DNA of 64,000 bases from positions 168,787 through 232,786 of the forward strand of contig PAPV01000004.1 in the NCBI GenBank assembly GCA_002709075.1, read 5' to 3'. Numbering within the stretch: position 1 is the stretch's first letter; each line of letters begins with the position of its first letter. This DNA is from Rhodospirillaceae bacterium (GTDB lineage: Bacteria; Pseudomonadota; Alphaproteobacteria; MPNO01; UBA2964). Positions 29,186 through 37,290 of the stretch are shown here, piece by piece. The translations under genes and the position numbers were made by a program. A model generated the notes under the pieces. The model did not search any database and was not told the DNA's origin. It saw only the letters and a program-made list of their open reading frames with translations.

Positions 29186-29611
29186 TTGCGGATCTTCACC
29201 GTTTATATCAATTTGCACAGTAAATCTAAGGAGAAGCAACCCATATTTGTAGAAGAGGGCTTCTCCTTTTGGGCATTTGTGTTTGGTTTTATTTGTGCTC
29301 TGTATCATCGATGTTGGTTTCTTGGAGCAGCATTATTTACGGTAGAAGTTGTACTTCATGGTCTGTTACGGGTTCTGGAATCAGACTTTTTAACTGTGGC
29401 GATTTGCCAGATTGGATTATCAATTTTAATAGGGTTTCAATTCAACGATTGGCGTCGGGCCGCGCTAAGTCGGGCGGATTGGATTGTAGATTCTTTGGTA
29501 GCCGCAGTAGATTCTGATACAGCCTTTTTGAGGTGGATGGAAAGTAAAACACCCAGTTTTGTGCGTGGACAATTGCCTTCTGCTGTTGAACATAGTGGCA
29601 ATGAGCTATGA
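29186..29611 (+). CDS. DUF2628 membrane protein
   Basis: A 141-residue protein starting at TTG with AAGGGA upstream. The N terminus RIFTVYINLHSKSKEKQPIFVEEGFSFWAFVFGFICALYHRCW is the DUF2628 signature. Two or three hydrophobic segments follow. Function is unknown. In Alphaproteobacteria it commonly sits between hisB and hisH, and here it overlaps hisH by 4 bp (ATGA), so it is certainly co-transcribed. A direct role in histidine synthesis is not implied by its sequence. Confidence 0.85.
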   Translation: MRIFTVYINLHSKSKEKQPIFVEEGFSFWAFVFGFICALYHRCWFLGAALFTVEVVLHGLLRVLESDFLTVAICQIGLSILIGFQFNDWRRAALSRADWIVDSLVAAVDSDTAFLRWMESKTPSFVRGQLPSAVEHSGNEL

Positions 29612-30249
29612 ACGTAGTAGTAATTGATTATGGATCCGGGAACTTGCGCTCTGCTGCTAAGGCATTGGAAGTTGCAGCTGGAATAGCAGGAAAGAGTGTT
29701 TCAGTAATTATTAGTTCAAATCCTGATGTGTTGAGGAAAGCGGATAAGGTTGTTCTTCCGGGACAAGGTGCATTTGGTGATAGCATGAGGGGCTTGACAG
29801 ATCGTTCAGGTTTGTTGGACTCATTGAACGATGCCATTCATAACCGCGCTGTGCCATTCTTAGGAATATGCGTAGGGATGCAACTTATGTCCGTAGGAGG
29901 ATTGGAACACGGATACCATAAAGGTCTGGGTTGGTTTAGTGGGACAGTGCGGCGCATGTGTCCCAAAGACCAAAAGTTCAAAATACCGCATATGGGCTGG
30001 AATGACATTTTTATTAATAAACCTCACCCGATTTTAAGCGGAGTTAAATCAGGAACAGACTGTTATTTTGTTCATTCTTTTGCGTACGAAACCGCAAATA
30101 GTGATGAGGTAATTGCCTGTACTGACTATGGAGGAACCATTACGGCGGCAATCGCAAAAGAAAATATGGCTGGAATGCAATTTCACCCTGATAAGAGTCA
30201 AGCGGTTGGCATACAGATTTTAGCAAACTTTATCGTTTGGAAACCATAA
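29608..30249 (+). CDS. hisH: Imidazole glycerol phosphate synthase, glutaminase subunit HisH
   Basis: A 213-residue class I glutamine amidotransferase that supplies ammonia to HisF. The nucleophile is Cys88 in FLGICVGMQLM and the histidine is His193. The next triad position, normally glutamate in FHPEKS, reads aspartate (Asp195, FHPDKSQ). DYGSGNLRS and GQGAFGDSM are the N-terminal motifs. The rest of the protein is normal and the operon is intact, so the enzyme is probably active, with a conservative triad change. Confidence 0.96.
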   Translation: MNVVVIDYGSGNLRSAAKALEVAAGIAGKSVSVIISSNPDVLRKADKVVLPGQGAFGDSMRGLTDRSGLLDSLNDAIHNRAVPFLGICVGMQLMSVGGLEHGYHKGLGWFSGTVRRMCPKDQKFKIPHMGWNDIFINKPHPILSGVKSGTDCYFVHSFAYETANSDEVIACTDYGGTITAAIAKENMAGMQFHPDKSQAVGIQILANFIVWKP

Positions 30250-30302
30250 CTTTTTATTTAGTAATAACCATTAAAGTCCAAGCGAAAAAATAAAGGTAAA
30301 AA

Positions 30303-31034
30303 ATGATTTTGTTCCCCGCAATAGATCTTAAAGACGGATGCTGTGTCAGACTTTTAAGAGGTGATTTAAACCGCGCAACGATATTTAATGTCAAGCCTGA
30401 AGAACAAGCACGAGACTTTGCGAACCAGGGATTTGAATGGCTTCATTTGGTTGATCTCAATGGGGCAGTTGAAGGGGCCTCTGTAAACAGTGAAGCGGTT
30501 TCTGCTGTTTTAAAAGCAACTGATTTGCCAGTACAGCTTGGGGGTGGAATTCGCACTCGAGCTGCGTTAGATCGTTGGATGGACTCTGGAGTTCAGCGTG
30601 TTGTGATTGGCACTGCAGCTTTGGCCGATCCGGACTTCGCACTAAAAGCCTGTGAGGAGTACCCTGGTCGTATAGTGATTGCTATTGATTCGAGAAACGG
30701 TCACGTTTCAGTGGAAGGATGGACAAAAGATTCTCATGTCCGGGCGCTTGATCTCGCATTAAAATTTGAACACAGTGGAGCGGCATCAATTTTGTACACA
30801 GATATAAATCGTGATGGAGCTATGGTCGGAGTAAACGTTGAAGCAACTGTTGATTTGGCATTTGCTGTTACAACACCGGTTATTGCTTCTGGAGGCGTTT
30901 CAAGTATTCAAGATCTCATTGAATTGAAATCGAACGAAAAAGTTGGGCTGGAAGGAGTTATTTGTGGTCGTGCCCTTTATGATGGGCGGATTGATCCGGA
31001 AAAAGCATTGGGAATCTTCAAGGATGAAACTTAA
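30303..31034 (+). CDS. hisA: ProFAR isomerase HisA
   Basis: A 243-residue (beta/alpha)8 isomerase of histidine synthesis. The catalytic aspartates lie in [14 protein letters not shown] and [13 protein letters not shown]. The phosphate-binding loops QLGGGIR and ASGGVSS are intact. AAAGGT precedes the ATG. Its stop shares one base with hisF. Confidence 0.97.
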   Translation: MILFPAIDLKDGCCVRLLRGDLNRATIFNVKPEEQARDFANQGFEWLHLVDLNGAVEGASVNSEAVSAVLKATDLPVQLGGGIRTRAALDRWMDSGVQRVVIGTAALADPDFALKACEEYPGRIVIAIDSRNGHVSVEGWTKDSHVRALDLALKFEHSGAASILYTDINRDGAMVGVNVEATVDLAFAVTTPVIASGGVSSIQDLIELKSNEKVGLEGVICGRALYDGRIDPEKALGIFKDET

Positions 31035-31804
31035 TGTTAAAAATGCGTATTATACCTTGTCTTGATGTTAAGAACGGTAGAACAGTAAAAGGTGTTAATT
31101 TTGTTGATTTGATAGATGCCGGTAATCCAGTTGAACAAGCTCAAATTTATGATAAAGCCGGCGCAGATGAACTTTGTTTTTTGGATATTACAGCTTCTTC
31201 CGAAAACCGTGAAACACTCTTCGATGCTGTAAGCAAAACAGCAGAACAATGTTTTATGCCTCTTACTGTTGGTGGAGGCGTCCGTTCGTTAGCAGATATA
31301 AGGAAACTCCTTCTCGCAGGCGCAGATAAGGTATCCATAAACACTGCTGCAGTTCGCGATCCAAATTTTGTTGGTGAAGCAGCTAATAAATTTGGTTCTC
31401 AATGTACTGTGGTGGCAATTGATGCAAAACAAGTAAGCTCCGGTAAATGGGAAATCTATACTCACGGCGGTCGTGAGGCTACAGGAATAGATGCAGTTGC
31501 TTGGGCATGTGAAATGGAAAAACTTGGGGCGGGGGAAATACTTCTCACCTCAATGGACCGTGATGGGACGCGTTCTGGATTTGATCTAGAGCTAACTCGA
31601 TCCGTTTCAGATAGTGTTGGTGTTCCAGTAATTGCGTCTGGTGGAGTGGGTACATTAGAACACTTGGTTGACGGTATAAAGATAGGCCATGCAACAGCGG
31701 TTTTGGCGGCTTCAATATTTCATTTTGGTGAATATTCGATCGAAGAAGCAAAAGCATATTTTGCGAAATGTGGAATTGCGGTACGACCGATATTAGAAAA
31801 GTAA
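31034..31804 (+). CDS. hisF: Imidazole glycerol phosphate synthase, cyclase subunit HisF
   Basis: A 256-residue (beta/alpha)8 cyclase that partners HisH. Catalytic aspartates are in [19 protein letters not shown] and [44 protein letters not shown] and [10 protein letters not shown] complete the barrel motifs. The first ATG overlaps the hisA stop; a second ATG three codons later is possible. Confidence 0.97.
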   Translation: MLKMRIIPCLDVKNGRTVKGVNFVDLIDAGNPVEQAQIYDKAGADELCFLDITASSENRETLFDAVSKTAEQCFMPLTVGGGVRSLADIRKLLLAGADKVSINTAAVRDPNFVGEAANKFGSQCTVVAIDAKQVSSGKWEIYTHGGREATGIDAVAWACEMEKLGAGEILLTSMDRDGTRSGFDLELTRSVSDSVGVPVIASGGVGTLEHLVDGIKIGHATAVLAASIFHFGEYSIEEAKAYFAKCGIAVRPILEK

Positions 31805-31839
31805 TACAGTCCCGTGTTTCCTATTTCTGAACTTAGGGT

Positions 31840-32184
31840 ATGAAAATGAATCACAAATTAGAAACTTCAGAAGATGTTTTAGATAAACTTTTTACCGTAA
31901 TTTGCTCTCGACGGGAAAATGAGACAAAAGGATCATACACCAGTACCTTGTTTGAGGGGGGGCAGCAACTCATCGCAAGAAAAGTTGGTGAGGAGGCAAT
32001 TGAATGCGTGGTAGCCGGCCTTTCGGGTACAAAAAAAGAAATTATCTCAGAAAGTTCTGATCTATTATTTCATTTAATGGTCTTATGGTCAAATTCTGGA
32101 ATTTTGCCAAAGGATGTTTGGGAAGAACTTACTCGGCGGCAGGGAATATCGGGACTGGTTGAAAAAAAATCACGCAGTAGTTAG
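31840..32184 (+). CDS. hisE: Phosphoribosyl-ATP pyrophosphatase
   Basis: A 114-residue MazG-like enzyme hydrolysing PR-ATP to PR-AMP in the second step of histidine synthesis. The metal-binding helices are KVGEEAIECVVAG and SESSDLLFHLMVLW. No HisI cyclohydrolase domain is fused, so hisI must be elsewhere. It follows hisF by 35 bp. Confidence 0.94.
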   Translation: MKMNHKLETSEDVLDKLFTVICSRRENETKGSYTSTLFEGGQQLIARKVGEEAIECVVAGLSGTKKEIISESSDLLFHLMVLWSNSGILPKDVWEELTRRQGISGLVEKKSRSS

Positions 32185-32196
32185 GGGGTAGAGGTA

Positions 32197-32580
32197 ATGA
32201 AGTCTTATGACAGCAAAAATATCTTTGCAAAAATTTTAAGCAATGAAATTGCTTGCAAAAAAGTTCTTGAGACGGAGTATGCTTTAGCATTCCAAGATAT
32301 AAAACCACAAGCTCCAATTCATGTTTTGGTAATTCCGAAAGGGTCATATGTTTCTATAGATGATTTTTTACAATGTGCGACTTCTGAGGAAATACAAGAT
32401 TTCTGGCATGCTGTAGGTGAGGTTGCTCGCAAGCTTAAGCTAACAGAGTCTGGATACAGAGTATTAACAAACAGTGGCCCCAATGCACATCAAGAGGTGA
32501 TGCATTTTCATGTTCACATCCTTGGAGGTCGTCCATTGGGTCCAATGCTTGAGGGTGGTGATACGCCGCTTATTTCATAA
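32197..32580 (+). CDS. HIT family (HinT-like) nucleotide-binding protein
   Basis: A 127-residue histidine triad protein. The triad is HFHVH at residues 103-107 in MHFHVHILGGRPLG. The N-terminal IFAKILSNEIACKKVLETEYALAFQDIKPQAPIHVLVIPK is typical of HinT purine nucleoside phosphoramidases. A GAGGT precedes the start, 12 bp after hisE; this hisE-HIT arrangement is common in Alphaproteobacteria. Confidence 0.94.
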   Translation: MKSYDSKNIFAKILSNEIACKKVLETEYALAFQDIKPQAPIHVLVIPKGSYVSIDDFLQCATSEEIQDFWHAVGEVARKLKLTESGYRVLTNSGPNAHQEVMHFHVHILGGRPLGPMLEGGDTPLIS

Positions 32581-32602
32581 TAATCTTTAAGATTGAAGAA
32601 TA

Positions 32603-33778
32603 ATGATTTTAAATCATGTAACTGTTCTATCTATTATCCTTTTTTTATCTAATTTTAGTTTCGCACAGACTTACGTATTTACTGAACAAGGGTTGGCGTT
32701 AGAAATGTCGGGTGGGGCCGTTTTAGTCTATGACATACCACCCAAATATAACGTTGAGCCAACATACCCGGTTCTTTTTCCAAAACAGAGTTCAAACGTT
32801 CGGGCATTATCTGAAGAAAGCAAGGGACAGAAGAAGTCATTAAGAGGTGTCGTGGGATTAGACAGCCAATCTCACATAAAAAATGAAACGAAAATAAGCA
32901 CGCCTAAATATTTAGACCCTGTTGATAGAAATCCTATCGAAAATAATATTTTTATCAGAGAAAAAAATAATTTTCGAGAGAGAACGATGAAAAATAAATT
33001 TGATCAACAATATATTGACGGTATCTATCTTTTTAATAAAACATATATCTCAAGTTGGCCTGTCAACATTCAAAAATTTGTTACAGCCCCGTCCAGATGG
33101 GATAGGAATGATTGGTTACTTTCTGCGTCTGTTGCCGGGTCTCTTGGAATTTTGATGGTCTTGGATAAAAGAATAAAGAATTTCTGGCAGACAGATCTAC
33201 GGCATTCAGATATTGACAGCTTTCTAGGTTATGCAGAACCTTTTGGTGATACGAATCTGATATTAGCAGGATCATTGGGAACTTATATGGTTTCTGAGTT
33301 GTTAAACGCTAAACGTGAAAAGAGTGCATCGCTTATGTTATTTCAAGCGGTTACGCTTGGTTCTGCACTGGGAGAGGGTTTAAAGCGGGTGTCTGGTCGC
33401 ACTCGCCCTTCAGGCACAAATTCCAATCCACACCCTAATAGTACAGATTTTAACGGATTTGATAGTGGTAATAACGATGCATTTCCATCAGGTCATTCAA
33501 TCGTTAGTTTCGCTACGGCGACTGTAGTTTCAGAAACTTATAAAGACGATTATGCATGGGTACCATGGTTGGCGTATCCATCAGCGTCTTTGGTTGCTGC
33601 TCATCGTATAAATGACAACAGACATTGGGCATCTGACGTCGTATTTGGTGCAATATTAGGGCATTTGATTGCAAAGTTAGTAGTAAAAAATAACGTATTT
33701 TGGTCTAATAAAAATCTGAGTTTATACCCAATGAATTTGCAAAATGGTGGAGGGGTTGGGGTAAGTTTTCGCTACTGA
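32603..33778 (+). CDS. PAP2-superfamily phosphatase with long N-terminal region
   Basis: A 391-residue protein. A signal peptide (ILNHVTVLSIILFLSNFSFA) is followed by about 140 polar residues of no recognised domain, then a PAP2 domain. The three phosphatase motifs are visible: KRVSGRTRP (K-x6-RP), FPSGHS, and RINDNRHWASD (R-x5-H-x3-D). Members dephosphorylate lipids (undecaprenyl-PP, phosphatidate, lipid A) at the membrane/periplasm. The C terminus GVGVSFRY ends in an aromatic residue, as outer-membrane proteins do, which is suggestive only. Substrate is unknown. It follows the HIT gene by 22 bp. Confidence 0.85.
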   Translation: MILNHVTVLSIILFLSNFSFAQTYVFTEQGLALEMSGGAVLVYDIPPKYNVEPTYPVLFPKQSSNVRALSEESKGQKKSLRGVVGLDSQSHIKNETKISTPKYLDPVDRNPIENNIFIREKNNFRERTMKNKFDQQYIDGIYLFNKTYISSWPVNIQKFVTAPSRWDRNDWLLSASVAGSLGILMVLDKRIKNFWQTDLRHSDIDSFLGYAEPFGDTNLILAGSLGTYMVSELLNAKREKSASLMLFQAVTLGSALGEGLKRVSGRTRPSGTNSNPHPNSTDFNGFDSGNNDAFPSGHSIVSFATATVVSETYKDDYAWVPWLAYPSASLVAAHRINDNRHWASDVVFGAILGHLIAKLVVKNNVFWSNKNLSLYPMNLQNGGGVGVSFRY

Positions 33779-33848
33779 TATAAAATTTGATGTTGAGATA
33801 TGGGGTTCTATATTTCTTTCTTTGTAAGTAAATTTACGTTAATAAACT

Positions 33849-34817
33849 TCATTTCAATTGTTTCCCTGCTTTAATTTCACCAATTCTCAACTCGACAGAG
33901 TTCCAAAACATTTTTTCGATGTTTATTCCATTTAATCGATTAATTTCTTGAATTCCAGTGGGACTAGTTACGTTGATTTCAGTTAGATAATCACCAATCA
34001 CGTCTATACCTACAAAAAACAGTCCGCGTTCAGATAAATCTGGGCCAATAGCTTCGCATATTTTTCTTTCCCTTTGAGTTAGACTTGTCTTTTGTGCCTC
34101 ACCTCCTGTATGAAAGTTTGCACGGATTTCTCCTTCCGACGGAACTCGCAAAACACCGCCGACTGGTTTTCCGTCAATTAAAATTATTCGTTTATCGCCT
34201 TTTCGAACATCAGGAATGTATAACTGCGTGATTATCGGTTCTCTGTATTTCTCGGCAAACATCTCCAGCAATGCGGTCAGATTTTCATCTTGCGGTTTGA
34301 TGTGAAATATCTCTTTTCCACCGTTTCCGTAAAGTGGCTTAATAACTATGTCTTGATATTTCTTAACAAATTCACGAATTGATTGTCTATCTGAAGATAT
34401 CAATGTTGGTGGAATAAAATCTTTAAACTGAGTAACCAAAATTTTCTCTGGCGCATTTCTTACGTGTGCCGGATCATTTATTACGAGCGTTCTGGGATGA
34501 ACTTTTTCGAGAAAATGAGTGGCGGTTATATAAGCCATATCAAATGGAGGATCTTGACGCATCAGAACGACATCTAATTCCGCAAGATTTATCTTTTCTT
34601 CTTCTCCAAGCGTAAAATGATTGTCTTTGACAAAACGAACCTCTAAAGGTCTTGCCCGCGCAACAATTTCTCCATCAAGAAAGCTCAATCGATCTGGAGT
34701 GTAGTAAAATAACTTATGACCTCTAGACTGCGCCTCAACCGCCAGGATAAAACTGCTATCTGCGTATATGTCAATGCACTCAATTGGGTCCATTTGGATA
34801 GCTATAGTTAAGGGCAT
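33849..34817 (-). CDS. gshB: Glutathione synthetase
   Basis: A 322-residue ATP-grasp enzyme that joins gamma-glutamylcysteine and glycine. Motifs include MRQDPPFDMAYITATHFLE, the ATP-grasp loop KPLYGNGGKEIF, GDKRIILIDGKPVGGVLRVPSEGEIRANFHTGG and FVGIDVIGDYLTEINVTSPTG. Length is normal. It is the last leftward gene here and converges on the PAP2 gene. Confidence 0.97.
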   Translation of the reverse strand: MPLTIAIQMDPIECIDIYADSSFILAVEAQSRGHKLFYYTPDRLSFLDGEIVARARPLEVRFVKDNHFTLGEEEKINLAELDVVLMRQDPPFDMAYITATHFLEKVHPRTLVINDPAHVRNAPEKILVTQFKDFIPPTLISSDRQSIREFVKKYQDIVIKPLYGNGGKEIFHIKPQDENLTALLEMFAEKYREPIITQLYIPDVRKGDKRIILIDGKPVGGVLRVPSEGEIRANFHTGGEAQKTSLTQRERKICEAIGPDLSERGLFFVGIDVIGDYLTEINVTSPTGIQEINRLNGINIEKMFWNSVELRIGEIKAGKQLK

Positions 34818-35333
34818 GAATAAATCTCAATCGAGTTTAAAAAAAATACTGTTTACAATCTGTTTGGTCCCATAGTTCAATTTGTCAGTTTCTGCTTAAT
34901 TGGTGAATTTCTCAAGGGCTTCTTTTTCTCGTATTAAGTTTCCCCGCTGAATATAACAGATACCAGTTCTTTGAAGAAACGTGGTTTTAATTATTGAAAC
35001 CGTAAGAATGCTTTTTAGGATTTCTTCCGCGCAATTGAGATTTCACTCCGATATTGCTCTAAGCTTGATGTTGTTTATAAGTCGAATTATAATATAACTA
35101 TTAGCTCCACTTGAAAAATAAGTCAGCAATCAAATTACATCGCCTTGTGATACCGTTATTATAAGGATTATGCTCAACCGTGACTATCTGATGATTATCG
35201 AAAAAGAAAATGACTCGGAAAATTTATACCTTCCGCCAACCAACCTATACATGTAGTTGCGTGTAGATAAATTATGGCAAGAGTCACATGAAGCAGTTCT
35301 GTTTGTCGGTGACAAACATCAAGTTTACATTTT
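34818..35333. other. 516-bp intergenic region with no recognised gene
   Basis: AT-rich DNA between the gshB start and a small leftward ORF. In many Alphaproteobacteria yraN lies near here, but I find no YraN motif on either strand. The gap presumably holds the gshB promoter. Near its right end is a perfect 8-bp hairpin (35300-35318). Confidence 0.5.
35300..35318 (-). terminator. Hairpin downstream of the 83-codon ORF
   Basis: TGTTTGTC-GGT-GACAAACA is a perfect 8-bp stem with a 3-base loop, 16 bp beyond the stop of the leftward small ORF. No clear T-tract follows on the minus strand, so termination activity is uncertain. Confidence 0.35.
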
Positions 35334-35585
35334 TCATATCATCGTATTTGATATAGCACCTTGATACTGATATTGGTTTACAACAATTGCCAGAAGTGCT
35401 TTCGCACAGTCTTCAACGATATTTTCTTGTAAGGTGATTGTAAAACGGTGGACGCTGGAGTTAATATCCTTGGGGGTGTACGATACAACCCAATTCGTGT
35501 GGCTGTAATTTAACGTGGCGGATATTAATGCTGCCTCTGAAAGATCAATGTCTAAATCAGGCTGAGCATAATTTATAAAGATCAT
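35334..35585 (-). CDS. Hypothetical 83-residue protein
   Basis: An ORF on the same strand as the BON lipoprotein, starting 24 bp after that gene's stop, with a hairpin downstream. The protein looks globular, with beta-rich segments (AALISATLNYSHTNWVVSY, HRFTITLQENIV) and a helix (VEDCAKALLAIVVNQY). I do not recognise a family and no Shine-Dalgarno sequence is seen. The balanced composition and position favour a real gene, but a chance ORF is possible. Confidence 0.35.
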   Translation of the reverse strand: MIFINYAQPDLDIDLSEAALISATLNYSHTNWVVSYTPKDINSSVHRFTITLQENIVEDCAKALLAIVVNQYQYQGAISNTMI

Positions 35586-35609
35586 TTAAAAGATTTTTAT
35601 CATTACTCA

Positions 35610-36233
35610 TTACTTAGAAGCCGGTATCAGCTTTCTCATACGCATGGGATCAGTTTTCAGAATTATGTGATTAACAATTTGGCGCACAGATTTTATATTT
35701 CTTGCATGCCCCACTACGCGGTCTATTTCCGATTGGCTTTGTGCAATTCCTATTAAATAGATAATGCCATCAACGGTATTTGTAGCGAAATTAATCGAAA
35801 GAATGGAGCTATCTAAAACTAATTTATTCGCTAAGCTTAGATTAATAAAGTTGTCCTGAAGTACATTACGCTTAATTTTTGTTACTCGTAATTCATTCAA
35901 AATTTTTCTGACGCCTGCACTCCGCCTCACCGTATTTTCTATCATATTGCGTTCCATCTCAGAGGAAACAGAGCCAGTTATCAAAACTCGTCCCTCATAG
36001 ACTATTGTATTTATATTTGGAAAAAGATATTTGTGTTTTTTTAGAAAAAGTGCTGTTATATTTGCTTTTGTTCCTAGATCACTGGCAACAACCTCAAACC
36101 CGCGCTCTTCTTGCATAGCGGTGGTAGCAGCTGCGCCCAATCCAATAATCGGACTGGTGCATCCGGATATAATGCATTGGCAGCATAGAACTAACAAGAT
36201 GTGTAATACGATCAAACGTCTGTGATTATGCAT
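35610..36233 (-). CDS. Dual BON-domain lipoprotein (DolP/OsmY-like)
   Basis: A 207-residue lipoprotein. The signal LIVLHILLVLCCQCIISGC ends at a lipobox cysteine, followed by TSPIIGLGAAATTA, the usual start of DolP-type proteins. Two BON domains follow: NINTIVYEGRVLITGSVSSEMERNMIENTVRRSAGVRKILNEL and ATNTVDGIIYLIGIAQSQSEIDRVVGHARNIKSVRQIVNHI. DolP binds anionic phospholipids at the outer membrane and supports envelope integrity. It sits beside rsmI and an LpoA-like gene, a conserved neighbourhood. Confidence 0.9.
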   Translation of the reverse strand: MHNHRRLIVLHILLVLCCQCIISGCTSPIIGLGAAATTAMQEERGFEVVASDLGTKANITALFLKKHKYLFPNINTIVYEGRVLITGSVSSEMERNMIENTVRRSAGVRKILNELRVTKIKRNVLQDNFINLSLANKLVLDSSILSINFATNTVDGIIYLIGIAQSQSEIDRVVGHARNIKSVRQIVNHIILKTDPMRMRKLIPASK

Positions 36234-36358
36234 GTTTGAACAATTATATGATTTTATCGTAATGTTAAAAAGTTAAATTATACCTTCTATAGTCTGATCA
36301 TTCTGTTTCTTGTTTTCCGGTTAAGATCAAAATAATGACTTTAAGATAAACTTTGAGA

Positions 36359-37243
36359 TTAATTAGTTTTTAAGGTGCTGACATCAACTTTGCTCTTTAG
36401 TGTTAGGGCTCGAGCATAAATTGTCTTACGTTTTATGCCCGTTTTTAATGCAACTGCTGCGGTTGCGTCACGCACGCTCATATTTTTAAGTTCTTTCTTT
36501 AACATGATGTCAATTTCTTCTAGGCTGTGTTTGATTGGTGATCTGGAAGGTCCAACCATAACAACAATTTCGCCTCTAATTCGTGGGCCGTCAGCTATCT
36601 CTTTGGCCAGCACTCCAAGCTCGCCGCGTCTAATTTCTTCAAATCGCTTGGTTAGCTCGCGAGATATAACTGCTTGCCTGGTCTCATATATGTCAACCAT
36701 ATCAGCAAGACTTGATGCGAGCCGATTTGCTGTCTCATAGAAGACAAGAGTTGATGGAACGTATCTTATCGCAGATAGTACCTTTCGACGTGCGATAGGT
36801 TTAGCAGGTAAAAAACCTGCGAAAAAGAATTGGTTTGTTGGAAGACCCGAGCTGGCGAGGGCTGTCAACACAGCGCTTGCACCGGGCACTGCGATGATTG
36901 GTATATTGCATTCTTGGGCGGCTTTGATCAGCCTATATCCGGGATCTGATATGGTAGGTGTTCCAGCATCTGATACGAGCGCTACAATTTTTCCATTTTC
37001 TAAATTCGTAATGATATTTGGAAGAACCTTTCTGGAGTTGTAATCGTGATAAGCTTCGGTCGACGTTTCTATAGAAAAAACTTTTTTCAATTTAGCCGTT
37101 ACTCGGGTATCTTCGCACAGGATAATATCAGCAGACCTCAAAGTTACTAGAGCTCTTAGGCTTATATCAGCTAAATTCCCGATCGGTGTCGCAACAATAT
37201 GAAGACCTTGCTCAACCTTTGTGCGCTCAAGTATACTCACCAT
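36359..37243 (-). CDS. rsmI: 16S rRNA (cytidine1402-2'-O)-methyltransferase RsmI
   Basis: An SAM-dependent tetrapyrrole-methylase-fold enzyme that 2'-O-methylates C1402 of 16S rRNA. Signatures are LHIVATPIGNLADISLRAL, ILCEDTRVTAKLK, VSDAGTPTISDPGYRLI and VPGASAVLTALASSGL. The ORF track starts at a TTG (37291) that would share a base with the divergent LpoA-like gene. The ATG at 37243 leaves room for promoters and gives 294 residues, near the family norm. Confidence 0.94.
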   Translation of the reverse strand: MVSILERTKVEQGLHIVATPIGNLADISLRALVTLRSADIILCEDTRVTAKLKKVFSIETSTEAYHDYNSRKVLPNIITNLENGKIVALVSDAGTPTISDPGYRLIKAAQECNIPIIAVPGASAVLTALASSGLPTNQFFFAGFLPAKPIARRKVLSAIRYVPSTLVFYETANRLASSLADMVDIYETRQAVISRELTKRFEEIRRGELGVLAKEIADGPRIRGEIVVMVGPSRSPIKHSLEEIDIMLKKELKNMSVRDATAAVALKTGIKRKTIYARALTLKSKVDVSTLKTN

Positions 37244-37290
37244 CGTCTCAGAAACAGACTTTTTCCAAATTTCATTAAAAGAAGCACTCA

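Noticed and set aside
34900-35060. Possible yraN remnant beside gshB
   Set aside because: The minus-strand frames contain short open stretches but no YraN motif.
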